From NCBI RefSeq assembly GCF_002860285.1, contig NZ_PGVF01000016.1, forward strand, positions 205,139 through 269,138: a stretch of 64,000 nucleotides of DNA, read 5' to 3'. The DNA comes from Bacillus sp. M6-12. Its GTDB lineage: Bacteria > Bacillota > Bacilli > Bacillales > DSM-1321. The translations under genes and the position numbers were made by a program. This document shows positions 8,302-17,259 of this stretch, one piece after another (position 1 is the stretch's first letter; each line of letters starts with the position of its first letter). The notes under the pieces were generated by a model. It was not told the DNA's origin. It saw nothing but the letters and a program-made list of their open reading frames with translations, and did no database searches.

Positions 8302-9453
8302 ATGAAGGAAGTATTGGAGACATTAATACCTGAGATAGAATCTATTTATGAGCATTTGCATGAAAATGGAGAAACGAGCTGGAATGAAAATAAAACAACA
8401 GACTATATAGTATCCATTTTGAAAAAAAACGGGCTTGGAGTTACAACCTTCAGCGACTGCCCGGGAGCAGTGGGGGAATGGAAGCGTTCTAAGGATGAAG
8501 CTGTATTAACCGTAGGTGTTAGGGCGGATATGGATGCTCTCTGGCAGGAAGTGAATGGCAATTATAAGGCGAATCACTCATGTGGTCATGATGGCCATAT
8601 GACAATAGCCCTCGGGACGATGCTTTTGCTAAAAAAAATGAATATAGATCTTCCTGGAAACCTGAAGTTTATTTTTCAGCCGGCTGAAGAGGTTGGTGAG
8701 GGAGCCTTAAAAATGCTTGAGAAAGGGGTCATGGAGGATGTTGATTTTTTGTACGGAGTTCACTTGCGGCCGATTGAGGAAGTGCCGCATGGCAAGGCAT
8801 CATCCGGCATCATACACGGAGCATCTGTTACGATGGAGGGAAAAATCTCGGGGTTTGACGGACATGGGGCGAGGCCCCACCTCTCTGTAAATGCCATTGA
8901 GGTGCTTTCGGCGATAGTAGAGCAGCTAAAGGGAGTTCACCTTAATCCGCTTGTCCCATACTCCGTAAAAATGACACAGGCTTCAGCAGGCGGCCAGAAC
9001 TCCAATATTATTCCAGGGTCAGGAACATTCCACCTGGATTTGCGTGCCCAATCCAACGATGCGATGGAAGAACTAATTTCCAAGGTAGAGCATGTTATTG
9101 TCAAAACAGGCGAATTATACCGAGTGGAGATTCAATTTAAACTTACTGAACGGGTTTATGCCGCTGTGATTAGCGACAAGGCAGAAAAGATGATGGCAAA
9201 GGCAATTCAGCTGGCAATGGGCGAGGAGGCGTATGTCCATCCGATTATTACGCCAGGCGGAGAGGATTTTCATTTTTATACAAAAGAGCGGCCAAATATC
9301 AAGGCGACTATGTTAGGACTAGGCTGTGATCTTCAGCCAGGTCTTCATCACCCGTACATGAATTTTAAAAGAGAAGCGTTAATAAGCGGGATTGAAATAA
9401 TGGCACGGACTGTTATAGAGACATTTAATAAATATGGTAAAAATAGGAAATAG
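8302..9453 (+). CDS. M20-family amidohydrolase/peptidase (AmhX/AbgB-like)
   Basis: 383 residues with all metal-site landmarks of the M20D amidohydrolases: GVRADMDAL, HSCGHDGHM (Cys-Gly-His-Asp), QPAEEVGEGA, the dimerisation-domain GHGARPH and the final GGEDFHFY. Enzymes of this group cleave N-acyl or N-aminoacyl bonds in the cytosol. GGAGG stands 8 bases before the ATG. Twenty-four bases after its stop begins the sigma-54 activator, so the two genes are probably cotranscribed and the hydrolase may feed the pathway that the activator switches on. The sequence is most like the B. subtilis AmhX group, whose physiological substrate is also unsettled. Confidence 0.82.
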   Translation: MKEVLETLIPEIESIYEHLHENGETSWNENKTTDYIVSILKKNGLGVTTFSDCPGAVGEWKRSKDEAVLTVGVRADMDALWQEVNGNYKANHSCGHDGHMTIALGTMLLLKKMNIDLPGNLKFIFQPAEEVGEGALKMLEKGVMEDVDFLYGVHLRPIEEVPHGKASSGIIHGASVTMEGKISGFDGHGARPHLSVNAIEVLSAIVEQLKGVHLNPLVPYSVKMTQASAGGQNSNIIPGSGTFHLDLRAQSNDAMEELISKVEHVIVKTGELYRVEIQFKLTERVYAAVISDKAEKMMAKAIQLAMGEEAYVHPIITPGGEDFHFYTKERPNIKATMLGLGCDLQPGLHHPYMNFKREALISGIEIMARTVIETFNKYGKNRK

Positions 9454-9477
9454 AAAAACAAGCAGGTGAGCTGCCCG

Positions 9478-11079
9478 ATGATAGATTTTAAATTAACTTT
9501 AACAATAGAAGAAGCGATTACTCTTTTTCCAACAGGAAGCAACGCTGTGGAAGTATATGATGAATCAGGAAAATTTGCAGGTTATCTTAGCATTGATGCT
9601 TTATCTGCTGCCGTTCAGCAGGGGGAACTTACAAAGCCGATCAGCCACTTTATAATAACCGATCTCCCTGATCCAGCCATTCTGCCGCATTCCATTTCTG
9701 ACACTCACCTCCAAGCATTTTTTTCAGGTGATTTATGCAGGATTGTATTTAATTCTCTGTATGATGGAGTTTACATTACAGATGGTAAAGGGATCACTCT
9801 TTTTATTAACAAAGCATACCAGCGGATAACTGGCATTAAGGAAGAAGAAGTCAACGGCAAGCATATGAGCTATTTAATCGAACAGGGTATCATTTCTATA
9901 TCAGCTTCACTTGAAGCGATTTTAAAGAAACAGCCGGTCACTCTTATCCAAAAAATCCGCAATGAAAGAAGAATCATTGTTTCAGCAACACCTATCATTT
10001 CCCAGGAAAATGAAGTCTTGTATGTACTAAGCAGTGTACGGGATATTACTGAGCTAATCCGTTTAAAGCATGAGTTGGACAGGCAAAAGCTATCTTATAA
10101 GGAGATCGCTAATACTTCCCTTTTTCCGGAACAATCAGGGTTTGATAATCTTGTCATCGGGCCTTCTACAAAGCCGCTTTTTCAGCTGGCTGACAAAGTG
10201 GCAAAGACTGATGCGAAGATTCTCCTCCAAGGTGAAACCGGTGCCGGTAAAAGTTTAATAGCAAAGTATATTCATTCCAGAAGCCTGCGAAGCAAGGGCA
10301 CCTTTATGGAATTAAACTGCGGCGCTATTCCTGAGCATCTGGTGGAAGCTGAGCTGTTTGGGTATGAACCTGGATCGTTTACAGGAGCATTGAAGCAGGG
10401 AAAGAAAGGGATTTTTGAAGAAGCAAACGGGGGTACTCTGTTTTTGGATGAGATAGCGGACCTGCCATTGCATCTTCAGGTTAAACTCTTGAAGGCCGTA
10501 GAAGAAAACCGGTTTATGAGGGTTGGAGGAACTGAAACGATACAGGTTGATGTTAGAATCATTACAGCCACACATCGGAATTTGACAACTTTGGTCAGTG
10601 AGGGAAGATTCCGGGAAGACTTATATTACAGGCTCAATATTGTAACTTTTGAAGTGCCTCCTTTGCGGGGAAGAAGGGAAGAAATAATTCCTTTACTAGA
10701 AATGTACTTAGGCCGCTACAATGTAAAATATAATGAGGATAAAACAATAACTCCTGAATGCTTTGAGTGGCTGACTAATTATGATTGGCCGGGAAATATC
10801 CGTGAGCTGGCCAACCTTGTTGAACGGCTTGTAGTAACTACATTCCACTCGGTTATTGATGTGAGGGATCTTCCTTCCTTCCTCCAGCCTGTTATCCCGA
10901 AAACGGAAACGGGAACGTTAAAGGAGGAAACAGCTAAGCTGGAAAGGTCTCTTATTTTTGAAGCAATTCAAAAATACGGAACTACTAGAGGAGCTGCAAA
11001 ATCGTTAGGAATAAGCCAGAGTGCTATAGTCCAGAAAATGAAAAAATATCATATACGAGTAGAAAACGAATCAGAATGA
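9478..11079 (+). CDS. Sigma-54-dependent transcriptional activator (CBS-like/PAS/AAA+/Fis-HTH)
   Basis: 533 residues. Residues ~1-65 look like a CBS-type ligand domain; ~85-205 form a PAS domain (LYDGVYITDGKGITLFINKAY); ~225-455 the sigma-54-interaction AAA+ module with Walker A GETGAGKS near 252, GSFTGA at 299-304 (the loop touching sigma-54, with Ser in place of the usual Ala at the second position), GGTLFLDEI and the arginine-finger region. The C-terminal Fis-like helix-turn-helix is TRGAAKSLGISQSAIVQKM. The ATG at 9478 has AGGTGAG 7 bases upstream; the in-frame GTG at 9466 lies inside that site. The nearest downstream gene has a textbook -24/-12 promoter, making that operon the obvious target; a small metabolite bound by the N-terminal domains is the likely inducer. 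Confidence 0.9.
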   Translation: MIDFKLTLTIEEAITLFPTGSNAVEVYDESGKFAGYLSIDALSAAVQQGELTKPISHFIITDLPDPAILPHSISDTHLQAFFSGDLCRIVFNSLYDGVYITDGKGITLFINKAYQRITGIKEEEVNGKHMSYLIEQGIISISASLEAILKKQPVTLIQKIRNERRIIVSATPIISQENEVLYVLSSVRDITELIRLKHELDRQKLSYKEIANTSLFPEQSGFDNLVIGPSTKPLFQLADKVAKTDAKILLQGETGAGKSLIAKYIHSRSLRSKGTFMELNCGAIPEHLVEAELFGYEPGSFTGALKQGKKGIFEEANGGTLFLDEIADLPLHLQVKLLKAVEENRFMRVGGTETIQVDVRIITATHRNLTTLVSEGRFREDLYYRLNIVTFEVPPLRGRREEIIPLLEMYLGRYNVKYNEDKTITPECFEWLTNYDWPGNIRELANLVERLVVTTFHSVIDVRDLPSFLQPVIPKTETGTLKEETAKLERSLIFEAIQKYGTTRGAAKSLGISQSAIVQKMKKYHIRVENESE

Positions 11080-11110
11080 AGGGTTTGATTCGTTTTCTAC
11101 TCATTTTTTT
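11057..11110 (+). terminator. Strong rho-independent terminator after the activator gene
   Basis: A perfect 17-bp inverted repeat, GAGTAGAAAACGAATCA / TGATTCGTTTTCTACTC, is followed by a T7 run. Its left arm overlaps the last codons of the activator gene. It isolates the activator from the sigma-54 operon downstream. Confidence 0.92.
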
Positions 11111-11152
11111 AGTTATCTTTTTACCTAATCAGTAACTTTAATATGTCTGGAA

Positions 11153-11198
11153 TTGTGAATTTTTTGGTGCGAATAAAGTTTTTTTTGTGAACAATTGT
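11153..11198. promoter_or_regulatory. Candidate upstream activator site for the sigma-54 activator
   Basis: TTGTGAA occurs at 11153-11159 and again at 11185-11191, 32 bases apart, about three helical turns. The second copy is part of a palindrome, TTGT-GA-ACAA, which runs into ACAATTGT. The pair lies 35-70 bases upstream of the -24 element, a permissible place for an enhancer. This is inference from position and symmetry only. Confidence 0.4.
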
Positions 11199-11222
11199 CG
11201 AAATAAGTAAAGCGATTGCAAA

Positions 11223-11240
11223 TTGGCACGAATCTTGCAT
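11223..11240 (+). promoter_or_regulatory. Sigma-54 (SigL) -24/-12 promoter
   Basis: TTGGCACGAATCTTGCAT matches the sigma-54 consensus TGGCAC-N5-TTGCA at every conserved position, with the -24 GG at 11225-11226 and the -12 GC at 11237-11238. Transcription should start near 11250, about 30 bases before the dehydrogenase ATG. The activator gene lies directly upstream. Confidence 0.93.
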
Positions 11241-11280
11241 TTTTAAATATACAAGAAGATGAAAGGGGAGATTATGCAAA

Positions 11281-12426
11281 ATGAATTTTTCTACATTCTC
11301 TATGGCTAACAAATTAATTACCGGCACTGATGCTCTCGGGCAGCTTCCTGAAGAGGCTGGACGTCTTGGAATTACAAATCCCTTGATTGTAACGGATAAA
11401 ATTCTGATTCAAGCAGGAGTGGTAAAGCAGGTACAAGACCTTCTTCCAATGGAAGCAGGGATTTTTTCTGGTGTAAACCCTGAGCCGGAAATTGAAATTG
11501 TTGAACAAACTGTCCAGGCTATTAAACAGGGAAACCATGACGGACTTATCGCGGTTGGCGGCGGCAGTGCTATCGATATTGCAAAAGCAGCTTCCGTTAT
11601 GGCTACAAATTCAGGCGCAATTGAAAATTATTTTGGAGTGAATCTTATAGAGGTTCCGGGCTTGCCTCTGATCGCGATTCCAACTACTGCTGGAACAGGA
11701 TCGGAAGTTACCAATATTTCCATCTTGTCAGATAAGAAGGAACAAGTTAAAAAGGGAATTGTAAGCCCTTACTTATTGCCGGATACAGCGATTGTCTCTC
11801 CGGTTATGACATTGACCTGTCCTCCGAGTGTTACAGCTGCAAGCGGGGTTGATGCCCTCGTCCATGCTGTGGAAGCTTATATTTCCAAATTTGCTTCACC
11901 TGTAACGGACTCACTTGCAATTGGTGCGATGAAGCTTATCTCAAAGCATCTTCCAAAAGCGTATGCAGCGCCCGATAACCTGGAATCACGTGAAGCTATG
12001 ATAACAGGGAGCCTGATGGCCGGACTTGCTTTTGGAAACGCTGGAGTAGGTGCTGTTCATGCCCTTGCTTATCCGCTTGGCGGCCGTTTCCATATGGCAC
12101 ATGGTGTCAGCAACTCGCTGCTCCTTCCATATGTGATGAAATGGAACAAAATTGCCTGTTTGGAGAGATTCCGGGATATCGCAGAAGCACTGGGAGAAAA
12201 GACTGAGAGACTTACTGACGATGCCGCTGCGGATAAAGCAATCGAGGCAATGACCAGATTATGCCGTTATGTAGAAATTCCACAGTCGCTGCGTGAGTTT
12301 GACATACCTGAAACTGCCCTGGCAGAAATGGCCGAAGAAGCTGCAAAGCAGGTAAGGCTGCTTAAAAATAACCCGCGAAAACTAAGTGTAAAAGATATGG
12401 AAAAAATATATCGCGAAGCTTACTAA
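11281..12426 (+). CDS. Iron-containing (type III) alcohol dehydrogenase
   Basis: 381 residues, the normal length. NAD(P) binding is shown by GGGSAIDIAKAASVMATN, and IPTTAGTGSEVTNISIL is the classic family signature. Metal ligands are supplied by the D and H of GVDALVHAVEAY and the histidines of AVHALAYPLGGRFHMAHG. It is first in the sigma-54 operon, with GGGGAG ten bases before its ATG. The third gene of the operon is a succinate-semialdehyde-type dehydrogenase, so this enzyme may oxidise a hydroxy compound such as 4-hydroxybutyrate to the semialdehyde; lactaldehyde or 1,3-propanediol-type activity is equally possible from sequence. Confidence 0.88.
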   Translation: MNFSTFSMANKLITGTDALGQLPEEAGRLGITNPLIVTDKILIQAGVVKQVQDLLPMEAGIFSGVNPEPEIEIVEQTVQAIKQGNHDGLIAVGGGSAIDIAKAASVMATNSGAIENYFGVNLIEVPGLPLIAIPTTAGTGSEVTNISILSDKKEQVKKGIVSPYLLPDTAIVSPVMTLTCPPSVTAASGVDALVHAVEAYISKFASPVTDSLAIGAMKLISKHLPKAYAAPDNLESREAMITGSLMAGLAFGNAGVGAVHALAYPLGGRFHMAHGVSNSLLLPYVMKWNKIACLERFRDIAEALGEKTERLTDDAAADKAIEAMTRLCRYVEIPQSLREFDIPETALAEMAEEAAKQVRLLKNNPRKLSVKDMEKIYREAY

Positions 12427-12441
12427 TAAGGAGGTAAAAAA

Positions 12442-13836
12442 ATGAAATGGAAAAATCGTCCTCACGGTTCTGAAACACCCTATATCCCAGTCGGACCTTT
12501 TAAAATAAGGCTGCCTTTCGTCCACTACCGCTTTGAGTGGCCGGATTATGTACAAGGCCTTCTTATGTGTGCCGTGGATCTTGGAGCGATTACGCTATTG
12601 GCCGATCATCTCGGCATGCCCTTTGAGGTGGCGCTGGCAGTTGTAATCTTAAATGGACTTTTGTACTTAACGCATCATCTGCTTGGTGACCCGGTTATTC
12701 CAGGGTGGATTACACCTGCTATTCCTTTGATTGTATTGTTTGTTAAACAGTTTGATGAAGGCCCTGACAGGGTCTATGCGTTAATCGCATTCCAGCTTAC
12801 CCTTGGGATATTATCGATACTTCTTGGTGTTACAGGGCTTGCAAGCAAAGTAGTCCGGATGGTTCCGGATGCCATAAAATCCGGGATTATCCTGGGAGCT
12901 GGATTCGGAGCGATTGTTTCTATTTTTGAAGTGGGAGGAAAGTTTGACTTATTCCCATATACGATCTCGATTTGTATCGGATTTGCGTTTTACCTGATTT
13001 TTTCAAAGCATTATGAAGGCCTAAAACGTAAGAATAAGACATGGGCTATGCTTGGTAATTTAGGGATTTTGCCTGCAATTTTATTGGCGGTCGTAGTGGC
13101 GCCGCTGATGGGTGAAGCAAAATGGCCAGATATTCAGTGGGGGTTCAGTCAGCCTGATTTCGCAACTCTTTGGGCAGAGTACACTGTTTTTGGGCTTGGT
13201 TTTCCAGCAATGTCCTTCTTTATTCAGGCCGTGCCAGCTGTTCTGGCAACCTATTTAGTAGTGTTTGGCGATGTATTAAAAACGAAGGCGCTATTATCAG
13301 AGTCTGATGTGGTTCGCTTGGACGAAAAAGTAGACTACAATCCAAATCGTGCTCACCTGATCTTTGGTGCCAGGAATACAATCATGAGCTTTATTGGTCC
13401 GGACATTACAATGTGCGGCCCGATGTGGGCAGCGATGCAGGTAGTTGTGGTTGAACGATTTAAGGAAGGGAAAAAGGCGATGAATTCCTTCTTTGGAGGT
13501 GCAGGCTCCTTCCGCTGGGGAACAAATACCGGCTTGCTGCTGCTGCCGATCGTAAGCCTAATTCAGCCAATTCTTGGTGTTGCTCTGGCTTTGACTTTGT
13601 TAGTACAGGGCTATGTAAGCATCCGGATTGGCGTCATGCAGGCGCGAAGCCAGCGTGATTTGGGGATTGCCGGTGTTGTTGGTGCAATCCTGGTCATTAA
13701 GGGTGCAACCATGGCATTCGCAGCTGGAATTATTTTATGTGTTCTTTTATATGGCAAGGACTTCCTTCGCGGAGAAAACGATAAAATTTTCACACAGCAT
13801 GCAAAAGATGATCAAAAGGAGCGTAAAGCGGGATGA
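12442..13836 (+). CDS. Multi-pass permease, NCS2/SLC23-like (substrate unknown)
   Basis: 464 residues with 11 or more hydrophobic segments spread evenly from residue ~35 to ~445. Features such as GDPVIPGWITPAIPL, PDAIKSGIILGAGFGAI and SFIGPDITMCGPMW recall the repeated half-helix layout of nucleobase/ascorbate (NCS2, SLC23) carriers, but similarity is partial and the family call is tentative. AAGGAGG lies seven bases before the ATG. It is the middle gene of the sigma-54 operon and overlaps the next gene by four bases, so it most likely imports the compound oxidised by the flanking dehydrogenases. Confidence 0.6.
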   Translation: MKWKNRPHGSETPYIPVGPFKIRLPFVHYRFEWPDYVQGLLMCAVDLGAITLLADHLGMPFEVALAVVILNGLLYLTHHLLGDPVIPGWITPAIPLIVLFVKQFDEGPDRVYALIAFQLTLGILSILLGVTGLASKVVRMVPDAIKSGIILGAGFGAIVSIFEVGGKFDLFPYTISICIGFAFYLIFSKHYEGLKRKNKTWAMLGNLGILPAILLAVVVAPLMGEAKWPDIQWGFSQPDFATLWAEYTVFGLGFPAMSFFIQAVPAVLATYLVVFGDVLKTKALLSESDVVRLDEKVDYNPNRAHLIFGARNTIMSFIGPDITMCGPMWAAMQVVVVERFKEGKKAMNSFFGGAGSFRWGTNTGLLLLPIVSLIQPILGVALALTLLVQGYVSIRIGVMQARSQRDLGIAGVVGAILVIKGATMAFAAGIILCVLLYGKDFLRGENDKIFTQHAKDDQKERKAG

Positions 13837-15269
13837 AAACACAGGAGTTAACGTATCCGATGTATATAAATGGCAAGAAGATTATGCTGGATGACAGTTT
13901 CGCTGTTGAGAATCCGGCTACCAATGAAACAGTGGGCCGGGTTCCCAATGGTACAGCAGCTGAAGCACGCCTGGCTGCTGATGCAGCACACGAAGCGTTT
14001 AAAACCTGGTCAAAAACGTCCGCTTACGAAAGAGCAGCTTTATTGGAAAGCTGGCATAAAGTTATCAATGATAGATTAGAAGAACTCGCTGTCATAATGG
14101 TAAAAGAACAGGGTAAACCTCTTGCAGAAGCAAGGGGAGAAATGCAATATGCGAACAGTTTTGTTAAGTGGTACGCAGAAGAAGCGAAACGCATATATGG
14201 AGAATCCATTCCTGCTAGCGTTGCTTCAAAACGGATCATGGTGCAAAAGCAGCCGGTCGGGGTAGTGGCGGCCATTACACCATGGAACTTTCCAGCGGCG
14301 ATGATCACACGAAAGGTGGCTCCTGCCCTGGCTGCAGGCTGTACAGTTGTAATCAAACCGGCTGAACAAACACCTCTGACAGCACTTATGCTTGCAGAAT
14401 GTGCTGAAGAGGCAGGTATACCTGCTGGAGTTATCAATGTAGTTACAACACAAAATCCGGCTGAAATATCAGATGTGTGGATGGAGGATAGCCGGGTGAA
14501 AAAAGTGACCTTCACAGGTTCAACTCCAATTGGCAAGCACTTAATGAGGAAAGCGGCCGATACAGTGAAAAAGGTGTCTCTTGAACTTGGCGGCCTTGCT
14601 CCTTTTATCATAGCGGAGGATGCAGACATCGAAGCAGCGGTAAAGGGTGTAATTGTCTCCAAATTCAGAAATGCAGGTCAAACCTGTATTTGTGCTAACC
14701 GAATTTTTGTCCATGAATCGAAAAAAGTACCATTCCTGCAAGCTTTTGAACAGGCTGTTGAGGGGCTAAAGGTAGGTAACGGACTGGAAGATGGGACTGT
14801 AATTGGCCCGCTGATTGATGATGCTGCAGTTAAGAAGGTGCATGAACAGCTGGAGGACGCTGTTGCGAAAGGAGCAGTGATTCATGGAGAATCAGGCCAA
14901 ACCGTTGAAAAAGGCTATTTTATTAATCCTGTCATTCTATCAGAGGTAAATGATGAAATGCTCTGCATGAAGGAAGAAACCTTCGGGCCGCTTGCGCCGG
15001 TAACTACATTCCGTACTGATGATGAAGCGATCGAACGGGCAAATGCTACACCATTTGGCCTTGCTGCCTATGTGTACACCGGGTCGTTGAAGAAGGCAGT
15101 CACTTACTCTGAAAATCTTGAATATGGAATTATTGGTGTGAACGATAGTGCTCCTTCCACTGCCCAAGCTCCTTTTGGAGGAATGAAGGAAAGCGGACTC
15201 GGCCGAGAGGGAGGACACTTCGGGTTAAACGAATTTTTAGAAGTGAAATATGTTTCTTTCCAAGTATAG
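13833..15269 (+). CDS. NAD(P)-dependent succinate-semialdehyde dehydrogenase-like ALDH (GabD family)
   Basis: 478 residues, full length. Landmarks: ITPWNFPAAMITRKVAPALAAGC, KPAEQTPL, FTGSTPIGKHL, the general base in LELGG (E251), and catalytic C285 in NAGQTCICANR; the C-terminal FGGMKESGLGREGG is standard. The NAGQTCxCxNR form of the active-site motif is characteristic of succinate-semialdehyde dehydrogenases rather than betaine-aldehyde or retinal types. It overlaps the permease stop by four bases. Last gene of the sigma-54 operon; it should convert the aldehyde made by the iron dehydrogenase to an acid, succinate if the substrate is 4-hydroxybutyrate. Confidence 0.85.
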   Translation: MKTQELTYPMYINGKKIMLDDSFAVENPATNETVGRVPNGTAAEARLAADAAHEAFKTWSKTSAYERAALLESWHKVINDRLEELAVIMVKEQGKPLAEARGEMQYANSFVKWYAEEAKRIYGESIPASVASKRIMVQKQPVGVVAAITPWNFPAAMITRKVAPALAAGCTVVIKPAEQTPLTALMLAECAEEAGIPAGVINVVTTQNPAEISDVWMEDSRVKKVTFTGSTPIGKHLMRKAADTVKKVSLELGGLAPFIIAEDADIEAAVKGVIVSKFRNAGQTCICANRIFVHESKKVPFLQAFEQAVEGLKVGNGLEDGTVIGPLIDDAAVKKVHEQLEDAVAKGAVIHGESGQTVEKGYFINPVILSEVNDEMLCMKEETFGPLAPVTTFRTDDEAIERANATPFGLAAYVYTGSLKKAVTYSENLEYGIIGVNDSAPSTAQAPFGGMKESGLGREGGHFGLNEFLEVKYVSFQV

Positions 15270-15356
15270 TAAACTTAGTGGTTTTAAAAATTATACTGAT
15301 ATATAAAGTTTGGAAAAAAGTTACAATTAGTGAAAAATTTAAATAATTATCCTAAT

Positions 15357-15392
15357 AGTAGAGCTGCCGGTTAATGGTAAGCTCTTACTTTT
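15357..15392 (+). terminator. Weak possible terminator after the sigma-54 operon
   Basis: GAGCT at 15361 pairs with AGCTC about 14 bases later, extended imperfectly by GTA/TTAC, and is followed by TTACTTTTACTTTT. It is the only hairpin seen between the dehydrogenase stop and the dppA promoter, but the stem is short. Confidence 0.3.
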
Positions 15393-15462
15393 ACTTTTCA
15401 GAAAAATTATTCCAAATAGCATTGTAAATAGCAGTATATTAATTTATAATCTTAAGAAAATT
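15393..15462 (+). promoter_or_regulatory. dppA promoter with two CodY-like boxes
   Basis: A sigma-A promoter is seen as TTGTAA (15422-15427), a 17-base spacer and a perfect TATAAT (15445-15450). ACTTTTCAGAAAAAT (15393-15407) and AATCTTAAGAAAATT (15448-15462) each match the CodY box AATTTTCWGAAAATT at 13 of 15 positions; the second overlaps the -10 and start region, a repressing position. The B. subtilis dpp operon is a classic CodY target, which agrees. Confidence 0.65.
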
Positions 15463-15486
15463 GTAAAATAATATAGGGGGTCCATA

Positions 15487-16311
15487 ATGAAATTATATAT
15501 GTCGGTAGACATGGAGGGAATCACCGGGCTTGTAGACTATACCCATGTCGATTCCGGACGCCATAACTATGAGCGCGGACGGGTGATTATGACTGACGAA
15601 GCAAACCATGTAATCACTTCAGCTTTCAATAATGGCTGCACAGAGGTTGTTGTGAATGACAGCCATTCCAAGATGAATAATCTTCTGATTGAGCGGCTGC
15701 ATCCGGAAACGGTACTGATTACAGGTGATGTTAAACCGTTTTCTATGGTGCAGGGTTTGGATGAAAATTTTGATGGCGCAATTTTTACAGGCTATCATGC
15801 TCGTGCATCCCAAAAGGGTGTTATGTCACACTCGATGATTTTCGGAGTGCGCAATATGTACATAAATGATACGGTTGTTGGTGAATTAGGATTTAATGCA
15901 TTTGTGGCAGGCTATTACGGTGTTCCCGTACTAATGGTGGCTGGAGATGATCGTGCTGCGCTTGAAGCAGAACAATTAATTCCAAATATTACTACCGCTG
16001 TTGTAAAAGAAACGATTTCCCGCTCAGCCGCCAGATCTCTGACTCCGGCAAAAGCAGGAGAACTGCTTCGTGAAAAGACAGTAATTGCTTTTGCGAACAG
16101 AGATAAAGTGAAACCTCTTGTGCCGCCAGATAAGCCTTTGCTCCGAATAGAATTTACCAATTACGGAGAAGCAGAGTGGGCAGCTTTAATGCCTGGAGCA
16201 GAAATCGAAGAAGGCACAACAATTGTTCGCTTTCAGGCAAAAGATATCCTGGAAGCTTATCAGGCCATGCTGGTGATGACTGAACTTGCCATGAGAACAA
16301 CATTTTGTTAA
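15487..16311 (+). CDS. dppA: D-aminopeptidase DppA (M55 family)
   Basis: 274 residues, matching B. subtilis DppA (274). The N-terminal MKLYMSVDMEGITG carries the zinc ligands D8 and E10; further metal residues are in NDSHSKMN and TGYHA. The enzyme is a self-compartmentalising decamer in the cytosol that releases D-amino acids from the N-terminus of D-Ala-D-Ala and similar peptides. ATAGGGGG stands seven bases before the ATG. First gene of the dpp operon, followed after 15 bases by the permease genes, so it probably processes cell-wall dipeptides that the transporter brings in. Confidence 0.95.
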   Translation: MKLYMSVDMEGITGLVDYTHVDSGRHNYERGRVIMTDEANHVITSAFNNGCTEVVVNDSHSKMNNLLIERLHPETVLITGDVKPFSMVQGLDENFDGAIFTGYHARASQKGVMSHSMIFGVRNMYINDTVVGELGFNAFVAGYYGVPVLMVAGDDRAALEAEQLIPNITTAVVKETISRSAARSLTPAKAGELLREKTVIAFANRDKVKPLVPPDKPLLRIEFTNYGEAEWAALMPGAEIEEGTTIVRFQAKDILEAYQAMLVMTELAMRTTFC

Positions 16312-16326
16312 GAAAGCGTGAGGCGC

Positions 16327-17259
16327 ATGAATACATACTTGGTTAAACGGTTGCTTTCCGCAGTGGTCACGCTTTGGTTTATCGTAACGCTAACTTTCTT
16401 CCTGATGCATGCGATTCCAGGCTCGCCTTTCAATGAGGAAAGAACAACCAATGAAACCGTCCAAAAAAACTTAGAAGCTCACTTTAATCTTGATGAGCCG
16501 CTTATAGTCCAATATGGGACCTACTTAAAGTCAATAGTCACTTGGGACTTCGGTCCTTCGATTAAAAAGTCTTCACAGACAGTTAACGATATGCTTGGAA
16601 GAGGCTTCCCGGTTTCTTTTGAACTGGGAATGGTGACTCTCATTGTTGCTGTTATCTCCGGTATCATTCTAGGAGTAGTGGCAGCGTTAAGGCATAACGG
16701 AATCATCGATTACCTGGCGATGACCTTTGCTGTAATTGGAATTTCCGTTCCGAACTTCGTCATGGCAACTCTTCTTATCCAGCAGGTAGCGGTGAACTGG
16801 GGGATATTGCCGGCTGCCACATGGACTAGCGTCAGCCATATGATTTTACCAACGCTGGCGCTTGCAACTGGCCCAATGGCAATCATTGCAAGATTAACAC
16901 GCTCCAGCATGCTTGAAGTCTTAACCCAAGATTATATCAGGACTGCAAAGGCAAAAGGGCTTTCTCCGGTAAAGATTGTTTTTAAACATGCATTAAGGAA
17001 TGCCATGCTTCCTGTGGTGACCATCCTTGGTTCCATGGCGGCAAGCATTTTGACTGGAACATTTGTTATTGAGAAGATTTTTGCAATTCCAGGCATGGGG
17101 AAGTACTTTGTTGATAGTATCTCGACCCGTGATTATCCAGTTATTATGGGAACAACGGTCTTTTACAGTGCTGTATTGATCGTAATGCTTTTCTTGGTCG
17201 ATCTGGCATATGGAATCTTAGATCCGCGAATCAAGCTTGGTAAAAAGGAGGGAAGGTAA
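16327..17259 (+). CDS. dppB: Dipeptide ABC transporter permease DppB
   Basis: 310 residues with six membrane segments and the EAA-type loop TRSSMLEVLTQDYIRTAKAKGLS of binding-protein-dependent permeases. MHAIPGSPFNEERTTNETV is nearly the same as in B. subtilis DppB. The ATG at 16327 is chosen because it aligns with the B. subtilis start; an in-frame GTG nine bases upstream (16318) is an alternative, and neither has a strong ribosome site. Its stop codon overlaps the start of dppC. It forms the channel with DppC for peptide import driven by DppD and YkfD. Confidence 0.92.
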   Translation: MNTYLVKRLLSAVVTLWFIVTLTFFLMHAIPGSPFNEERTTNETVQKNLEAHFNLDEPLIVQYGTYLKSIVTWDFGPSIKKSSQTVNDMLGRGFPVSFELGMVTLIVAVISGIILGVVAALRHNGIIDYLAMTFAVIGISVPNFVMATLLIQQVAVNWGILPAATWTSVSHMILPTLALATGPMAIIARLTRSSMLEVLTQDYIRTAKAKGLSPVKIVFKHALRNAMLPVVTILGSMAASILTGTFVIEKIFAIPGMGKYFVDSISTRDYPVIMGTTVFYSAVLIVMLFLVDLAYGILDPRIKLGKKEGR

